Source: Macrococcus sp. DPC7161
GTDB taxonomy: Bacteria > Bacillota > Bacilli > Staphylococcales > Staphylococcaceae
DNA length: 64,000 nucleotides
NCBI RefSeq assembly: GCF_004117835.1
Contig: NZ_SDSC01000001.1
Coordinates: 496,001 to 560,000, forward strand
Direction: 5' to 3'
Below are positions 56,152 through 64,000 of the stretch, piece by piece. How positions within the stretch are numbered: the first letter of the stretch is position 1; each line of letters begins with the position of its first letter. The translations under genes and the position numbers were made by a program. The notes beneath the pieces are model-generated. The model was not told where the DNA came from. It did not search any database and was given only the letters and a program-made list of their open reading frames with translations.

Positions 56152-57270
56152 TTATTTTTCTCCCCAATATTGGAAGTAAGTACATTCAATATAACCATTA
56201 TATAATTTTCTTCGTTTCGTTGCTTTTTTATTGATCAGTTGTTCAAAAGTTTTATAACTTGTCATGATGTACATTGACCATTTCGGATTTTCATTCAGTA
56301 ATTGTCCTAAATAACGATACATTGACTCAACTTCATCTCTTTCACCTATACGTTCACCGTATGGTGGATTACCAACGATAATACCCTTTTCTGTTGTTAA
56401 TTGTAATTGATGAACATCCATTTGTTTAAATTGAATAACATCACCAAAACCAACTTCAGTAGCATTGTTTCGTGCAATTTCAATCATTTCTGAATCAATG
56501 TCACTCGCGAAAATTTTAATATCTTTATCATAATCAGCTACTGACTCAGCATAATCTCTCTCTTGATCATATAGCCCTTCAGGAATAATTGACCAATCTT
56601 CACTAGCAAAATCACGATTAAATCCTGGTGCAATATTTTGTGCAATCATAGCTGCTTCAATTGCAATAGTCCCTGATCCGCAAAATGGATCAATGAAAGG
56701 TGTTTCACCTTTCCAATTGGTTAACTGAACAAGTGCTGCTGCAAGCGTCTCTTTCATTGGTGCAGCACCTTGTGCTAAACGATAACCACGTTTATGAAGG
56801 CCACTTCCAGAAGTATCAATCGTTAATAATACTTCATCTTTTAATATTGAAACTTCAACTTTAAATAAAGCACCATCTTCTGTTAACCAACCAGCTTTAT
56901 TATACGCTTTTTTCAAACGTTCAACGATTGCTTTTTTTACAATGGCCTGACAGTCAGGAACACTATAAAGTGTTGACTTTACACTTTTTCCCGATACAGG
57001 AAACTGTCCATTATCATCTATATAATCTTCCCAAGGTAATGCCTTAGTTAATTCAAATAATTGATCAAATGTTGTTGCTTTAAATCGTCCAATAATTAAT
57101 TTTATTCTGTCTGCACTTCGCAACCATAAATTACTTTTTACAATAGCAGTTGCATCTCCTGAATAAATAACGCGACCATTTTCAGAAGTCGTTTCATACC
57201 CTAATGCTTGTACTTCTTTTGCAACGATTGATTCTAGACCCATTGGTGTTGTGGCTAAAATTGTATACAT
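56152..57270 (-). CDS. rlmL: THUMP-domain RNA methyltransferase (RlmL/YpsC type)
   Basis: A 372-residue class I N2-guanine methyltransferase for 23S rRNA. The N-terminal THUMP domain (about residues 45-155) is followed by the SAM motif FIDPFCGSGTIAIEAA and the catalytic GNPPYGERIG. It matches the N-terminal half of the E. coli RlmKL fusion, and Bacillus YpsC. The target (m2G2445-like position) is inferred from the family. It is a single gene downstream of rnpB on the same strand, with a GGAGG site and its own terminator. Confidence 0.87.
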   Translation of the reverse strand: MYTILATTPMGLESIVAKEVQALGYETTSENGRVIYSGDATAIVKSNLWLRSADRIKLIIGRFKATTFDQLFELTKALPWEDYIDDNGQFPVSGKSVKSTLYSVPDCQAIVKKAIVERLKKAYNKAGWLTEDGALFKVEVSILKDEVLLTIDTSGSGLHKRGYRLAQGAAPMKETLAAALVQLTNWKGETPFIDPFCGSGTIAIEAAMIAQNIAPGFNRDFASEDWSIIPEGLYDQERDYAESVADYDKDIKIFASDIDSEMIEIARNNATEVGFGDVIQFKQMDVHQLQLTTEKGIIVGNPPYGERIGERDEVESMYRYLGQLLNENPKWSMYIMTSYKTFEQLINKKATKRRKLYNGYIECTYFQYWGEK

Positions 57271-57355
57271 ATTTCCTCCAAGTTTACATAATAATTTTAT
57301 TGTGTTTTATTTATTTATTTTTATTTTAACACGAATTTATAGTTGTATTCATCAA

Positions 57356-57382
57356 ATAAAAAGACTCTCCAAAAGGAGAGCC
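57356..57382 (-). terminator. terminator of rnpB
   Basis: GGCTCTCC, TTTT loop and GGAGAGTC (one wobble), followed by a TTTTTATTT tail on the minus strand, immediately after the 3' end of the RNase P RNA. Confidence 0.85.
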
Positions 57383-57385
57383 TAC

Positions 57386-57770
57386 CTAGAAAGATATCTC
57401 TATAAGCCATGTTCTGTACCATAGTACTGCAAGCGAGTCTAGTTACTCTCGTACGCCGGCGATAATCATCTGTCTGTATTAAATACCTCTTCTATACGTT
57501 CATTTCCGTTAGAAAAGTGCTCCTACCAAATTTGGATTGCTCACTCGAGGGGTTTACCGCGTTCCACCTTTATTATTTCTAATAAAGCTACGTCACTGTG
57601 GCACTTTCAAACTATTCTCACCATATCAAAGACTTAGGTGATTTCATTGCCGTCAAATTAATGCCTTGGCTTATTGTTTCACCAAGCACGAACACTACAG
57701 CCATCTCAGGCTGTGTGAGCATGGACTTTCCTCTATATTGCTATAGCGATTATCCGAGATATCTTTTTCA
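57386..57770 (-). ncRNA. rnpB: RNase P RNA, type B
   Basis: The catalytic RNA of RNase P, which trims the 5' ends of pre-tRNAs. The minus strand contains the conserved elements in order: the 5' strand GATATCTCGGATAATCGC, GAGGAAAGTCCATGCTC, AGTGTTCGTGC, GACGGCA, TGAAAGTGCCACAGTGACG, GGTGGAACGCGGTAAACCCC, TTTGGTAGGAG, ACAGACAGATGATT, and the 3' strand ACAGAACATGGCTTATAGAGATATC, which pairs with the 5' strand as P1. Size and the missing P6/P13-P14 region fit the Bacillus type B form. A TATAAT at 57780-57785 is the likely -10. Ends are within about five bases. Confidence 0.95.
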
Positions 57771-57808
57771 CATTGTATTATTATAACACGGTTTTTAACC
57801 GTAAGCCA

Positions 57809-58126
57809 TTACTTTCCAAAAACAGCTTTTTCAAGATTTGAAATACGTTTTAATAAATCCAAGTTGTTTGTTTGATTAGATTGTGATTGATGATGACCAC
57901 CAGTTGCTACACGCAATCTTAAAGATTCAATCTCACGCTTTAACTTTGCATTTTCATCTGTTAATTTCAATAATTCATTATTCATATCTGACATCTTTTG
58001 ATAGTCAGCAATAATTTCATCTAAAAAACTATCTACATCTTCAGGTTTAAATCCACGAATTAATGTTCTTTCAAATTCTTTTTCATAAATATCTTTAGCA
58101 GATAATTTTAAACTCACATCCGACAT
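57809..58126 (-). CDS. gpsB: cell-cycle protein GpsB
   Basis: A 105-residue DivIVA-like cytoplasmic protein that coordinates septal and peripheral wall synthesis; in S. aureus it binds FtsZ and penicillin-binding proteins. The N-terminal membrane- and PBP-binding domain has the typical [21 protein letters not shown] segment, followed by a coiled coil (about residues 35-72), a His/Gln linker and a short C-terminal trimerisation helix ([13 protein letters not shown]). It is last in the yppE-ypsA-gpsB unit, and pbp2 lies on the other strand 1.6 kb away. Confidence 0.93.
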   Translation of the reverse strand: MSDVSLKLSAKDIYEKEFERTLIRGFKPEDVDSFLDEIIADYQKMSDMNNELLKLTDENAKLKREIESLRLRVATGGHHQSQSNQTNNLDLLKRISNLEKAVFGK

Positions 58127-58137
58127 TTCTGCACCTC

Positions 58138-58683
58138 TTAACTTTCTCGTAAATATTCTGTTACAAATTCAGATAAATCATAAAGCGTCGTAATATCCAT
58201 ATTATATTGATTTTTTTCTTGAAATGCAATGATGTCCCGTTTTAAGTATTGAGGTGAAGCAACATGATCTTCATCATATATTAAAAGCGTACCTTCTGTA
58301 TTATTTAATATAAATTTAGTTGCCTCTTTAAACATGTATGGTCCTTTATATTCATCCTTAAAACAAACACTTACAAAATCAGCTCTAGATTTAATTTTTT
58401 GATAATATAATTGGTTATTTTCATTCCATCGTTGATTATAATTTAAAAACGGTTCAATGATTGCGAGATTAATGTCATATTGTTTTTTTAACCTAATCGT
58501 TGCTTCTGCAGCCCATAATTCAATTCCTAATTGACCAGATATGATGACCCATTCTAATCCCTCTTCTATATACTGTTTAATTTTTTCTTGAAGGTAAATA
58601 ATAATATATTTTACTTCCTTTTGATCTTGCTTAAAGATATTCAACTCATATGGCTTATAACCAGAAATATAAATGCTTTTCAT
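58138..58683 (-). CDS. ypsA: YpsA, SLOG-family protein (DUF1273)
   Basis: A 181-residue Rossmann-like protein of the SLOG superfamily (YpsA/DUF1273), recognised by [10 protein letters not shown], the nucleotide-binding [14 protein letters not shown] and [10 protein letters not shown] segments. Bacillus and Staphylococcus YpsA proteins influence cell division and are encoded next to gpsB, as here, 11 bases upstream. A bound nucleotide or sugar ligand is expected from the fold; the ligand is unknown. Confidence 0.85.
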   Translation of the reverse strand: MKSIYISGYKPYELNIFKQDQKEVKYIIIYLQEKIKQYIEEGLEWVIISGQLGIELWAAEATIRLKKQYDINLAIIEPFLNYNQRWNENNQLYYQKIKSRADFVSVCFKDEYKGPYMFKEATKFILNNTEGTLLIYDEDHVASPQYLKRDIIAFQEKNQYNMDITTLYDLSEFVTEYLRES

Positions 58684-58685
58684 TT

Positions 58686-59015
58686 TTAGAAACTTCTTTC
58701 TAAATATTTTAAATCATGCTGAACTGCTTTGAATTTATCTAAAAATAATTTTTTACTTGTTTTTTCATAAAAACATTCCACAGACAATTCTTTTAAGTGT
58801 GCAATTAGTAAATGCAACTTCATTGGATTCATCAAAGGAAGTGCAATGATTTCTTTTTGAAAAATTAATAATGATTCAATATGTTGATCTACTTTTTTAG
58901 TAAATGGGTTAATGATTAAATAAAAGTCAAATTGATTCCCCTCTTTAGCCTTAATAAAAGAATCATTGATCTTTTGTAAGTCTTCAATTAAATCTTTTAT
59001 ACATTCTTGTAACAT
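58686..59015 (-). CDS. YppE-like protein (DUF1798)
   Basis: A 109-residue all-helical cytoplasmic protein resembling Bacillus YppE (DUF1798). No catalytic motif is visible. It lies two bases before ypsA on the same strand and is divergent from recU, the order seen around gpsB in other staphylococci. Function unknown. Confidence 0.7.
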   Translation of the reverse strand: MLQECIKDLIEDLQKINDSFIKAKEGNQFDFYLIINPFTKKVDQHIESLLIFQKEIIALPLMNPMKLHLLIAHLKELSVECFYEKTSKKLFLDKFKAVQHDLKYLERSF

Positions 59016-59090
59016 TCGTGTAACTCCCTATTGATTGTGATAAACTTATTGTATAATTTATAAGCTTTGAACTCAAATAGGAATGATTAA

Positions 59091-59696
59091 ATGGTTAACT
59101 ATCCAAACAAAAAGAAATCTCAGTCAGTAGACCGAGGGACATCAGAAATAAAGCATAGTAAAATTGAATATGGAAAGCGTGGCATGCGATTTGAAACAGA
59201 AATCGACTTAACCAATAAGTATTATTTAAATCATCAAATTGCAGTCATACACAAGAAACCAACACCAATTCAAATAGTTCATGTTGATTATCCAAAAAGA
59301 AGTAAAGCCGTCATCAAGGAAGCCTATTTCCAAAAAGCTTCTACCACGGATTATAATGGGGTTTATAAAGGAAAATATATTGACTTTGAAGCAAAAGTAA
59401 CGCAAAATAAAACCAGTTTTCCACTTATTAATATACATGAACATCAAGTGAAACATATGCAGCAAATCAAACAACATGGTGGCATTGCATTTTTATTGTT
59501 AAATTTTCAAAGTTTAAATGAAATTTATATGATTCCAATTCAAACATTTATGCATTATTGGGAGAGATATATTAACGATGAGAAAAAATCTATTCCATAT
59601 CAAGCAATAAAAAGAGATGGTTTCTTAGTTAAACAAAACTATCAACCGAGAATTGATTATTTACAAACATTAAATCAATTTATTGAACACTTTTAG
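59091..59696 (+). CDS. recU: Holliday junction resolvase RecU
   Basis: A 201-residue endonuclease that cleaves four-way DNA junctions and modulates RecA. The nuclease core shows ETEIDLTNKYYL, the metal-site residues in TTDYNGVYKGKYIDFEAK (Asp, Glu and Lys), and the stalk IHEHQVKHM. The C-terminal DGFLVKQNYQPRIDYL is also typical. A TAGGAATG-type site precedes the ATG. It lies 15 bases before pbp2; the recU-pbp2 pairing (prfA-pbp2) is conserved in staphylococci and Bacillus. Confidence 0.94.
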   Translation: MVNYPNKKKSQSVDRGTSEIKHSKIEYGKRGMRFETEIDLTNKYYLNHQIAVIHKKPTPIQIVHVDYPKRSKAVIKEAYFQKASTTDYNGVYKGKYIDFEAKVTQNKTSFPLINIHEHQVKHMQQIKQHGGIAFLLLNFQSLNEIYMIPIQTFMHYWERYINDEKKSIPYQAIKRDGFLVKQNYQPRIDYLQTLNQFIEHF

Positions 59697-59711
59697 AAAA
59701 GAGGATAACAA

Positions 59712-62012
59712 ATGTCAATTTTACCTAAAAAAACAAAAGGAAAAAGAAATAGGAAACGTACAATCATCCAAATTCTTGGTGGCTTACTCATTGCTTTTAC
59801 ATTAGGCATTGTTTTATTGTTAGGTTTATTTATCTTTTATGCAATGAGAGCTCCTGCTTTTAATGAAAGTAGTTTACGTGACCAATTACCAACTAAAATA
59901 TATGATAAAAATAATGAATTGGTAACTGTTTTGTATCAAGGTCAAAAGCGAGAATCTGTAAAGTTTGCAGATATTCCTGATCAAATGAGAAATGCAGTAC
60001 TTGCTACTGAAGATAATCGATTTTATGAACACGGTGCACTTGACTTCAAACGTTTATCAGGTGCCGTACTTAAGAATGTTACTGGTGGTTTTGGAGCACA
60101 AGGTGCATCTACATTAACACAACAAGTAATTAAACGTTCATTTTTAACTGATAAAAAGTCTTTAGAACGTAAAGCTCAAGAAGCCTACTTAGCTTACCGT
60201 TTAGAACAAGAGTATTCAAAAAATGATATTTTTGAAATGTACTTAAATAAAATCTATTATTCTGATGGTATTTATGGTGTCAAAACAGCGGCCAATTATT
60301 ATTTTAATAAGAATTTAAATCAATTAACTTTAGCTGAAACAGCCTATTTAGCAGGTTTACCTCAAATTCCAAATGGCTATAACATTTATGACCATCCTGA
60401 AGCGGCAGAAAAACGTAAAGATACTGTATTATACTTAATGTATAGACATAAACGTATTTCAAAAGCTGAAATGGAAAAAGCACAAAATGAAAAGCTTGAA
60501 ACAAACCTAGTTGAAAGAACTGTTGCAGAACGACAAAAAGTTGAAAATGATAATGACGAAAGATATGCATCCTATGTAAACGTTATTAAGCAAGAATTAA
60601 AAGACAACAAAGAATTTAAAGGTAAAACATTAAATGAAATTTTAACAAGCGGATTAAAGATTTATACAAATATGGACATGAATGTTCAACAAAATCTTCA
60701 AAATACAGTTGATAATTTACCAGTTTATAAAAATAAACACCATCAAGCAGCAGCTACAATCTTAGATACAAAAACAAGTGGTTTAGTTGCAATTAGTGGT
60801 GGTCGTAACTTTAGAGATGTATTAGATCGAAACTTAGCGACTGATCCTCACCCTGTTGGATCAACAATTAAACCGATATTAAGTTACGGTCCAGCTATAG
60901 AAAATGAAAAATGGTCTACTGCTCATAGAGTACAAGACGAAGCAGCATACACAATTAATGGTCATACATTTAAAAATTATGATACTTTAGGGCACGGAAA
61001 TTTAACGATTCGCGATGCATTACGTATGAGTTACAATATCCCAGCTTTAAAAACTTTCCAAGAAACAAATCAAGTAACAACTCATTCATCATATAACTTT
61101 GCAAAAGCACTTGACTTGAATTATAAATCAAAGGATCTTGGACCTGCTGAAGCATTAGGTGGTGGTGCAAGTGACTTCTCACCTACTCAAATGGCAGCAG
61201 CATTTAGTGCGTTTGGTAATGGTGGGACATATAACCAAGCACACGCAATTCGCAAAGTTGTTACACAAGATGACGAAACAATTGAATTTGATTATGACTC
61301 ACATAAAGCGATGGAAGATTATACAGCATATATGATTACAGATATGATGAAAGATGTATTTGCTCCTGGTGGTACTGCATCTAATATCAACATTCCAGGT
61401 TTAAACATGGCAGCGAAAACAGGTACTGGTACATATGCTGATGATTATTATACAAAATATAACTTACCATCAGATGCAGCAAAAGACGTATGGATTACAG
61501 GTTACACACCTAAATATGCAATGTCTGTTTGGATGGGATTTGATGAAATCGCTGAATTCGGTGCAAATTCATTCGTAGGTCACGTTGAACAAGCATTACC
61601 ACAAACTTTATTTAAAGCAATGATGCAACAAATCAACCCTATAGATGGTAGTGACTTTACTAAACCTGATTCAGTGAATGAAGTTGGAAATGAAATTGAA
61701 GTTAAAGGATACTCAAATGACAGAATTATTCCCCAAACAAAAGTCATTCCATCTCAAACACCACGAAATACTACTGAAGCAGCACGTAATAACAATACAC
61801 GTGCTGCAAATGTAGTTAAAAATCCTAAAAAAGAAATTAAAACAACGGAAGAAAAGCCAACAACGGAAGTTAAAACAACGGAAGTTAAATCAACGGAAAC
61901 TACCCCTTCAACTCAAGAATCTACACAACCACCTCAAACGACACAGGTACCAAATGAAAAAGCTACAAGTGGTAAAGCGGCAGCAGATTTAAAGGCTGCA
62001 AGTGGACAATAA
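59712..62012 (+). CDS. pbp2: penicillin-binding protein 2 (class A, bifunctional)
   Basis: The main bifunctional murein synthase. The 766-residue protein has a cytoplasmic basic tail, one membrane helix (about residues 17-45), and a GT51 glycosyltransferase domain with catalytic Glu100 in TEDNRFYEH and the second Glu in the EMYLNKIYY region. The transpeptidase domain has SxxK at Ser384-Lys387, SYN at 440-442 and KTGT from 569. The 120-residue tail is Thr/Lys/Glu-rich with repeated TTEVK-like units (about 61845-61905) and ends AAADLKAASGQ. In MRSA this transglycosylase cooperates with PBP2a. It is co-transcribed with recU and ends at a terminator. Confidence 0.95.
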   Translation: MSILPKKTKGKRNRKRTIIQILGGLLIAFTLGIVLLLGLFIFYAMRAPAFNESSLRDQLPTKIYDKNNELVTVLYQGQKRESVKFADIPDQMRNAVLATEDNRFYEHGALDFKRLSGAVLKNVTGGFGAQGASTLTQQVIKRSFLTDKKSLERKAQEAYLAYRLEQEYSKNDIFEMYLNKIYYSDGIYGVKTAANYYFNKNLNQLTLAETAYLAGLPQIPNGYNIYDHPEAAEKRKDTVLYLMYRHKRISKAEMEKAQNEKLETNLVERTVAERQKVENDNDERYASYVNVIKQELKDNKEFKGKTLNEILTSGLKIYTNMDMNVQQNLQNTVDNLPVYKNKHHQAAATILDTKTSGLVAISGGRNFRDVLDRNLATDPHPVGSTIKPILSYGPAIENEKWSTAHRVQDEAAYTINGHTFKNYDTLGHGNLTIRDALRMSYNIPALKTFQETNQVTTHSSYNFAKALDLNYKSKDLGPAEALGGGASDFSPTQMAAAFSAFGNGGTYNQAHAIRKVVTQDDETIEFDYDSHKAMEDYTAYMITDMMKDVFAPGGTASNINIPGLNMAAKTGTGTYADDYYTKYNLPSDAAKDVWITGYTPKYAMSVWMGFDEIAEFGANSFVGHVEQALPQTLFKAMMQQINPIDGSDFTKPDSVNEVGNEIEVKGYSNDRIIPQTKVIPSQTPRNTTEAARNNNTRAANVVKNPKKEIKTTEEKPTTEVKTTEVKSTETTPSTQESTQPPQTTQVPNEKATSGKAAADLKAASGQ

Positions 62013-62049
62013 AAACGAGCTTAACAATTGATGATAAGCTCGTTTTTTT
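62012..62049 (+). terminator. terminator of recU-pbp2
   Basis: AAAACGAGCTTA and TAAGCTCGTTTT form a 12-bp stem with an 11-base loop, followed by a T-run, starting at the pbp2 stop codon. Confidence 0.85.
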
Positions 62050-62073
62050 ATACATTTATTTAAGTGATAATAT

Positions 62074-62403
62074 TTATTTTTTCTGTTGATTTTTAATATT
62101 TTTTACAGCCAATAACTTAATCAATTCTCTATTCATTGTCTTCATTTGTTGGTAGCCCATAAAATGATACTTTCTTGATTCAATGTAATGAATTCTTTCA
62201 AAAAAGTTCAATGGTAAACGATGATATGATTCTTTAGCTTTAAGTTCCATACTGTGTTCATCAAAATTTAGTTCATTAATTGCCATGATGATGGAATCAT
62301 AATATGCATCTAATAATGACTTTGAAGCATCACAATCTAAAGTTCTATTAGCACTATATATATCGATTTCAGCTTCAAGCTGATCCCATGTTTCTTTAAA
62401 CAT
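62074..62403 (-). CDS. YpoC-like protein downstream of nth
   Basis: A 109-residue helical protein beginning MFKETWDQLEAEI, with FERIHYIESRKYHFMGYQQM in the second half. Position directly after dnaD and nth fits the YpoC gene of Bacillus, and the length and Tyr/Glu-rich helices agree. The ATG at 62403 overlaps the nth TAA by one base behind AAGGTGA; a longer frame would start within nth without a ribosome site. Function unknown. Confidence 0.7.
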   Translation of the reverse strand: MFKETWDQLEAEIDIYSANRTLDCDASKSLLDAYYDSIIMAINELNFDEHSMELKAKESYHRLPLNFFERIHYIESRKYHFMGYQQMKTMNRELIKLLAVKNIKNQQKK

Positions 62404-63053
62404 TATTTCACCTTCTTCGTACGCTTTTGTCCTTCTCGACAATCTTTTAATAACGGACAACTTTGACATTTAGGATTTCTAGCAACGCAATGATAACGTC
62501 CAAAGAAAATTAATTGATGATGTGTTTTATTCCAACGCTCTTTAGGAATTTTTCGACAAAGCGTTGCCTCTACTTCTTTTACATTATCTTTCCACCTACA
62601 AATACCTAATCGCTTTGATACCCTTTCTACATGAGTATCTACAGCAAGGGCTGGGATACCAAAGGCTACTGATACAACGACATTCGCTGTTTTTTGACCA
62701 ACACCTGGTAATTTGACTAATGCAGCATGATTTTCAGGAACTTGTCCATCATATTGATCAATTAAAATACGGCAAAGGGCTTGTATATTTTTTGCTTTAT
62801 TTCGGTATAATCCTATTGATTTAATATCTTCCATTAAAGTCTCTAAACTTACATTTAAATAATCTTCAGGCGATTTGTATTTTTGAAATAACGTTTTGCT
62901 GACTTTGTTCACAAGTACATCTGTACATTGTGCAGATAATAATACAGCAATTGTTAACTCGAATGGATTTTCATGCACCAATTCACACTCTGCATCAGGA
63001 AACATTGAGTCTATAACATCTAACATTTCTATTAACTTCTTATTACTAATCAT
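62403..63053 (-). CDS. nth: endonuclease III
   Basis: A DNA glycosylase/AP lyase that removes oxidised pyrimidines. The 216-residue protein has the helix-hairpin-helix LPGVGQKTAN with the nucleophile Lys121, the catalytic Asp139 in VDTHVERVS, and the C-terminal iron-sulfur cluster Cys residues (CVARNPKCQSCPLLKDC). The start is ATG 63053, preceded by AGGAG; a frame opening five codons earlier lies within the dnaD end. It overlaps dnaD by eight bases and the YpoC-like gene by one. Confidence 0.94.
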   Translation of the reverse strand: MISNKKLIEMLDVIDSMFPDAECELVHENPFELTIAVLLSAQCTDVLVNKVSKTLFQKYKSPEDYLNVSLETLMEDIKSIGLYRNKAKNIQALCRILIDQYDGQVPENHAALVKLPGVGQKTANVVVSVAFGIPALAVDTHVERVSKRLGICRWKDNVKEVEATLCRKIPKERWNKTHHQLIFFGRYHCVARNPKCQSCPLLKDCREGQKRTKKVK

Positions 63054-63717
63054 ATGGATGCTCCTCATTTATCCAATCAAAAAATGGCATTGATGTTACT
63101 TTTTTTGAGACTTTTTTAGTGACTTTATATTGTTCGCTTATTGCCTTTGAATCCTCAACACTAACCACATTTTGTTTTTTCCAATTGAGCAATATTTTAT
63201 CGATATATTTAATACTTGTTTTTCCGTGTGTGATTGCTTCGTTTAATGCAGCAATAATTAAATCTGATGAATAGTGCTCATTATCAAACCAAAAAGAAAT
63301 GGTTTCAAGCTCTATTGGAGTTAAAGGTCGTGCGAATGCTGCCTCAAATTTTTCAAATAACATTGAAAATAGCTGATCTTTTGTTTGCATATGGTCTATT
63401 TTAGATTGCTTACTTTGATTAATCAATGCTGCTTCTAATGGTTCAAGTGTATAGGTTTCAATAATGTGATCGCTGTTTTTGATGATATCAATTTTTATAA
63501 ATTCTTTTTGAATTAGTTTCAAAATAATATTTGAGACTTGATTTGTGTTTAAAGTTGAACCTGTACTTATAGTCTCAAAAGTGGGCATTTCTCTTGAATG
63601 TATTTGATGTTGAATGAGTTTAATGATAACCACTAAATCTTGCTCATTCAATCCAATATTTGCATATTGTTCTAATAAAATGTTGGGTATTTGTATATTC
63701 GGTTCAAAAATTGACAT
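63046..63717 (-). CDS. dnaD: DNA replication initiation protein DnaD
   Basis: Helps load the replicative helicase with DnaA and DnaB at oriC and at restart sites. The 223-residue protein has an N-terminal winged helix (TFETISTGSTLNTNQVSNIILKL) and a C-terminal DDBH2 domain with the FEAAFARPLTPIELETISFW and IKYIDKILLNWK segments typical of DnaD. The start is ATG 63717 behind GGAGG; upstream codons fall in the asnS terminator. It overlaps nth and is followed by the YpoC-like gene in one unit. Confidence 0.93.
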   Translation of the reverse strand: MSIFEPNIQIPNILLEQYANIGLNEQDLVVIIKLIQHQIHSREMPTFETISTGSTLNTNQVSNIILKLIQKEFIKIDIIKNSDHIIETYTLEPLEAALINQSKQSKIDHMQTKDQLFSMLFEKFEAAFARPLTPIELETISFWFDNEHYSSDLIIAALNEAITHGKTSIKYIDKILLNWKKQNVVSVEDSKAISEQYKVTKKVSKKVTSMPFFDWINEEHPYD

Positions 63718-63730
63718 ATGACCTCCTGAA

Positions 63731-63760
63731 ATAAAAAGGTCAAGACTATGTCTCGACCTC
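63731..63760 (-). terminator. terminator between asnS and dnaD
   Basis: On the minus strand AGGTCGAGAC, ATA loop and GTCTTGACCT (one mismatch) run into TTTTTATTT, seven bases after the asnS stop. The AGGAGG of dnaD follows four bases after the T-run. Confidence 0.8.
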
Positions 63761-63766
63761 AATAAT

Positions 63767-64000
63767 TTATGGATATAATCTGTTTAATAAACGTGGGAAT
63801 GGACTTGTTTCACGTACATGTTCAACACCTGAAATCCATGCTACAGTTCGTTCTAAACCTAATCCGAAACCTGAATGTGGTACACTTCCATATTTACGTA
63901 AGTCCGTATAGTAGCTGTATGCTGCAGGATCTAATCCATGTTCTTTAATTCTTTGTTCAAGTAATGCTAAATCATTAATACGTTCTGAACCACCAATAAT
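63767..64000 (-). CDS. asnS: asparagine-tRNA ligase, C-terminal part
   Basis: The last 77 codons of the gene, continuing past the right edge. The C-terminal [15 protein letters not shown] motif is class II synthetase motif 3, and the sequence ends [15 protein letters not shown], characteristic of AsnRS. It charges tRNA-Asn with asparagine in the cytoplasm. It lies upstream of dnaD and nth on the same strand, the conserved Firmicute order, with a terminator between it and dnaD. Confidence 0.92.
   Translation of the reverse strand: MIGGSERINDLALLEQRIKEHGLDPAAYSYYTDLRKYGSVPHSGFGLGLERTVAWISGVEHVRETSPFPRLLNRLYP

Noticed and set aside
56819-57270. Possible frameshift or split of the RNA methyltransferase relative to E. 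coli RlmKL.
   Set aside because: Gram-positive proteins have only the N-terminal RlmL-type half; 372 residues is normal, so nothing is missing.

Overview
The window is low-GC Gram-positive chromosomal DNA with the gene content and order of a staphylococcus: femA-femB, the lysC-asd-dapABD-dapL-alr-lysA operon, cspA, odhAB, arlRS, thyA-dfrA, rnpB, gpsB, recU-pbp2 and the asnS-dnaD-nth block. It is probably not S. aureus. From memory, ArlR, CvfB and DHFR each differ from the S. aureus proteins at many positions, and the window carries a B-type (ba3-like) cytochrome oxidase and a FolD-like gene that I do not associate with this part of the S. aureus map. A coagulase-negative or animal-associated Staphylococcus, or the related genus Mammaliicoccus, fits; the species cannot be fixed from sequence reading alone. 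I see no prophage, insertion sequence, CRISPR array, rRNA or tRNA gene.

Layout. 1-9.1 kb: end of femA, femB (pentaglycine bridge), a secreted beta-propeller-like protein, a small membrane protein, oligoendopeptidase F, a short-chain dehydrogenase, cvfB and an ABC-F ATPase. 9.1-17.6 kb: a lysine riboswitch followed by the eight-gene lysine/diaminopimelate operon of the acetylase pathway. 17.7-25.6 kb: cspA, a DUF1033 protein, an XpaC-TelA pair, brnQ, a MoxR ATPase plus VWA protein pair and a VOC protein. 25.7-36 kb: odhAB, the arlRS two-component system behind an acetyltransferase gene, an iron-regulated small RNA matching isrR, a PAP2 phosphatase, murG and a ctpA-type protease. 36-41.3 kb: a tight nine-gene minus-strand run thyA-dfrA-plsC-fakB2-ypmS-msrA-msrB-crr-yozE. 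41.3-53.6 kb: a 25-codon membrane ORF, an RsmJ-like methyltransferase, a bacilliredoxin, cvfC, a queuosine-precursor-type transporter with an RNase H-like gene, a divergent FolD paralogue, a PatA-type aminotransferase, a winged-helix protein, a 5'-3' exonuclease, a rhodanese and a double dynamin. 53.6-56.1 kb: the oxidase genes (subunits IIa, II, I). 56.1-64 kb: an rRNA methyltransferase, RNase P RNA, gpsB-ypsA-yppE, recU-pbp2, ypoC-like, nth, dnaD and the end of asnS.

How the genes connect. Much of the window serves cell-wall synthesis: diaminopimelate/lysine and D-alanine supply, murG, pbp2, femAB and gpsB. The PatA-like aminotransferase at 46.2-47.4 kb could supply the one step missing from the dap operon. 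Regulation can be read directly at several places: an L box before lysC, two Fur boxes on the isrR promoter, a CRP/ArcR-like palindrome before the oxidase, cre-like sites before odhA and the FolD paralogue, and a near-consensus promoter with an approximately 84-nt leader before cspA. A repeated layout in this window places a rho-independent terminator directly against the Shine-Dalgarno of the next co-directional gene (four junctions).

The least ordinary items are the oxidase with its palindrome, the FolD paralogue with altered active-site positions, Tyr98 in the chromosomal DHFR, a 25-residue membrane ORF with a strong ribosome binding site, and a 19-bp perfect hairpin whose 3' arm holds the Shine-Dalgarno of the winged-helix gene. 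I did not find a clearly new multi-gene defence or mobile system.
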